The notes beneath the pieces are model-generated. The model made no database searches, was not told where the DNA came from, and saw nothing but the letters and a program-made list of their open reading frames with translations. The translations under genes and the position numbers were made by a program. Shown here piece by piece: positions 63,224-64,000 of a stretch of DNA of 64,000 bases. Each line of letters opens with the position of its first letter. Position 1 is the first letter of the stretch. The stretch comes from Brevibacillus sp. JNUCC-41 (GTDB lineage: Bacteria > Bacillota > Bacilli > Bacillales > DSM-1321): the NCBI RefSeq assembly GCF_014844095.1, contig NZ_CP062163.1:1488001-1552000 (forward strand), written 5' to 3'.

Positions 63224-64000
63224 TTACACAGACCTTCCTAAAAACACTTTTTCTACGACACGGCGTGAAGCCTGGCCATCCTCGAGTGCACAAAACCGCT
63301 CGTGAAAATGATTGATATCATTGGTATTTTTGTATTTCACCGTCTTGATACTATCAATGACCGCATCAGATGTTTTGACTAACAAACCAGGTGCATTCTT
63401 TTCAAAGTCAAAGTAAAACCCGCGAAGCTTGTCCCTGTAATTTTCAATATCATATACATAGAAAAGCATCGGACGCTGTAAATTTGCGTAATCAAAGAAT
63501 ACGGATGAATAATCAGTTATTAATAAATCCGAAATTAGATACAAATGACTGATATCCTCGTAACCGGATAAATCATAGGCGAATCCATGATACGCCGATA
63601 AATCCAAATTCTCTGAAACCAAGTAATGAAGACGGAGCAAAATGACATACTCCTCCCCCAATTCCCGTTTCATTCGATCCAGATCCAGCTTTATTTCAAA
63701 CTTATATTTTCCCTTGCTATAGAACTCATCGTCCCTCCAAGTCGGGGCATATAAAACGATCCTTTTCTCTATTGGTATACCCAACTTCTGTTTCAATGAG
63801 TCGATTGTATCACGATTATCCCCATTGTAAAGTATATCATTACGAGGATAACCAGTTTCCAGAATTTTAGAAGTATCGACATTGAAGGCCCTGGCAAAAA
63901 TTTCACTGGAATAAGCATTCGGTGAAATTAAATAATCCCACTTACTTGATTCGGCATGGAAATTTTCTTTATATTTATCCGTCGTTGTTCCAGGCATATG
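63224..64000 (-). CDS. CDP-glycerol:poly(glycerophosphate) glycerophosphotransferase, TagB/TagF type (C-terminal part; runs off the window)
   Basis: About 258 codons are visible on the minus strand and the frame remains open at base 64000, so the start lies outside. The fragment has the GT-B/TagF-type region: ILETGYPRNDILY, RIVLYAPTWRDDEFY, and the diagnostic LITDYSSVFFDYANLQRPML near the C-terminus. These enzymes add or polymerise glycerol phosphate from CDP-glycerol on the teichoic acid linkage unit at the inner membrane face. TagB (primase) cannot be separated from TagF (polymerase) without the N-terminal half. Confidence 0.88.
   Translation of the reverse strand, partial: HMPGTTTDKYKENFHAESSKWDYLISPNAYSSEIFARAFNVDTSKILETGYPRNDILYNGDNRDTIDSLKQKLGIPIEKRIVLYAPTWRDDEFYSKGKYKFEIKLDLDRMKRELGEEYVILLRLHYLVSENLDLSAYHGFAYDLSGYEDISHLYLISDLLITDYSSVFFDYANLQRPMLFYVYDIENYRDKLRGFYFDFEKNAPGLLVKTSDAVIDSIKTVKYKNTNDINHFHERFCALEDGQASRRVVEKVFLGRSV

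Noticed and set aside
1..64000. CRISPR arrays, tRNA/rRNA genes, insertion sequences, prophage genes
   Set aside because: No regularly spaced repeats, no tRNA or rRNA-like stretches and no transposase, integrase or phage structural proteins were seen; the three dispersed repeats carry no coding sequence.

Overview
The window reads as a chromosomal segment of a Gram-positive, flagellated Bacillaceae. Gene order follows the Bacillus subtilis chromosome over long stretches (hprK-lgt-ppaX, uvrA-uvrB-csbA, ftsE-ftsX-ctpB, prfB-secA-hpf, fliT-fliS-fliD-flaG-hag-csrA-fliW-flgL-flgK-flgM-comF-degU-degS-yvyE-tagV-tagO). Protein details (short TagH, SinI/SinR, YfiY-type siderophore system, LPXTA acidic surface protein) fit a Peribacillus/Bacillus simplex-like genus better than B. 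subtilis itself, but that placement is an inference. No rRNA, tRNA, CRISPR array, insertion sequence or prophage was seen.

Region 1 (1-8.4 kb): the 5' part of hisZ, then a small cell-surface island on the + strand (LPXTA acidic surface protein, class D sortase, a 47-aa ORF). The minus-strand operon hprK-lgt-yvoD-ppaX-yvoF and a solitary yvlB follow. Region 2 (8.6-13.9 kb): uvrB-uvrA and csbA. Region 3 (14-22.4 kb) has no counterpart at this position in B. subtilis: catalase, an RND/MMPL exporter, a YceI-family protein behind a perfect sigma-A promoter with a MarR-like operator, and a Fur-box-flanked siderophore uptake system (YfiY lipoprotein divergent from two FecCD permeases).

Region 4 (22.4-33.9 kb): minJ, ctpB, an EnvC-like M23 peptidase, ftsX, ftsE, cccB, yvjA, prfB (with its programmed +1 frameshift) and secA. 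Region 5 (34-35.7 kb) is the most unusual locus. sinR faces, tail to tail, a short gene for its antagonist SinI. Upstream of sinI on the same strand lie a zinc-ribbon ORF and a Cys-rich ORF, and upstream of these is a cluster of sequences matching the SinR operator. This looks like a self-wired SinR/SinI switch sitting between secA and hpf.

Region 6 (35.7-51.7 kb): hpf, then the flagellar late-gene block with visible sigma-D promoters (flaG operon, hag, flgM), a CsrA-type hairpin in the hag leader, the competence genes comFC-comFA (no comFB), a DegV protein and the DegU-DegS two-component system. Region 7 (52.3-64 kb): yvyE, the LCP ligase tagV, and wall teichoic acid genes (tagO, a GT4 gene, tagA, tagH, tagG and a TagB/TagF-type polymerase running off the end). 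A divergent + strand trio (O-antigen-ligase-like, MurJ-family flippase, GT4) may make a second wall polymer. Three copies of a GC-rich Bacillaceae dispersed repeat lie in intergenic gaps.
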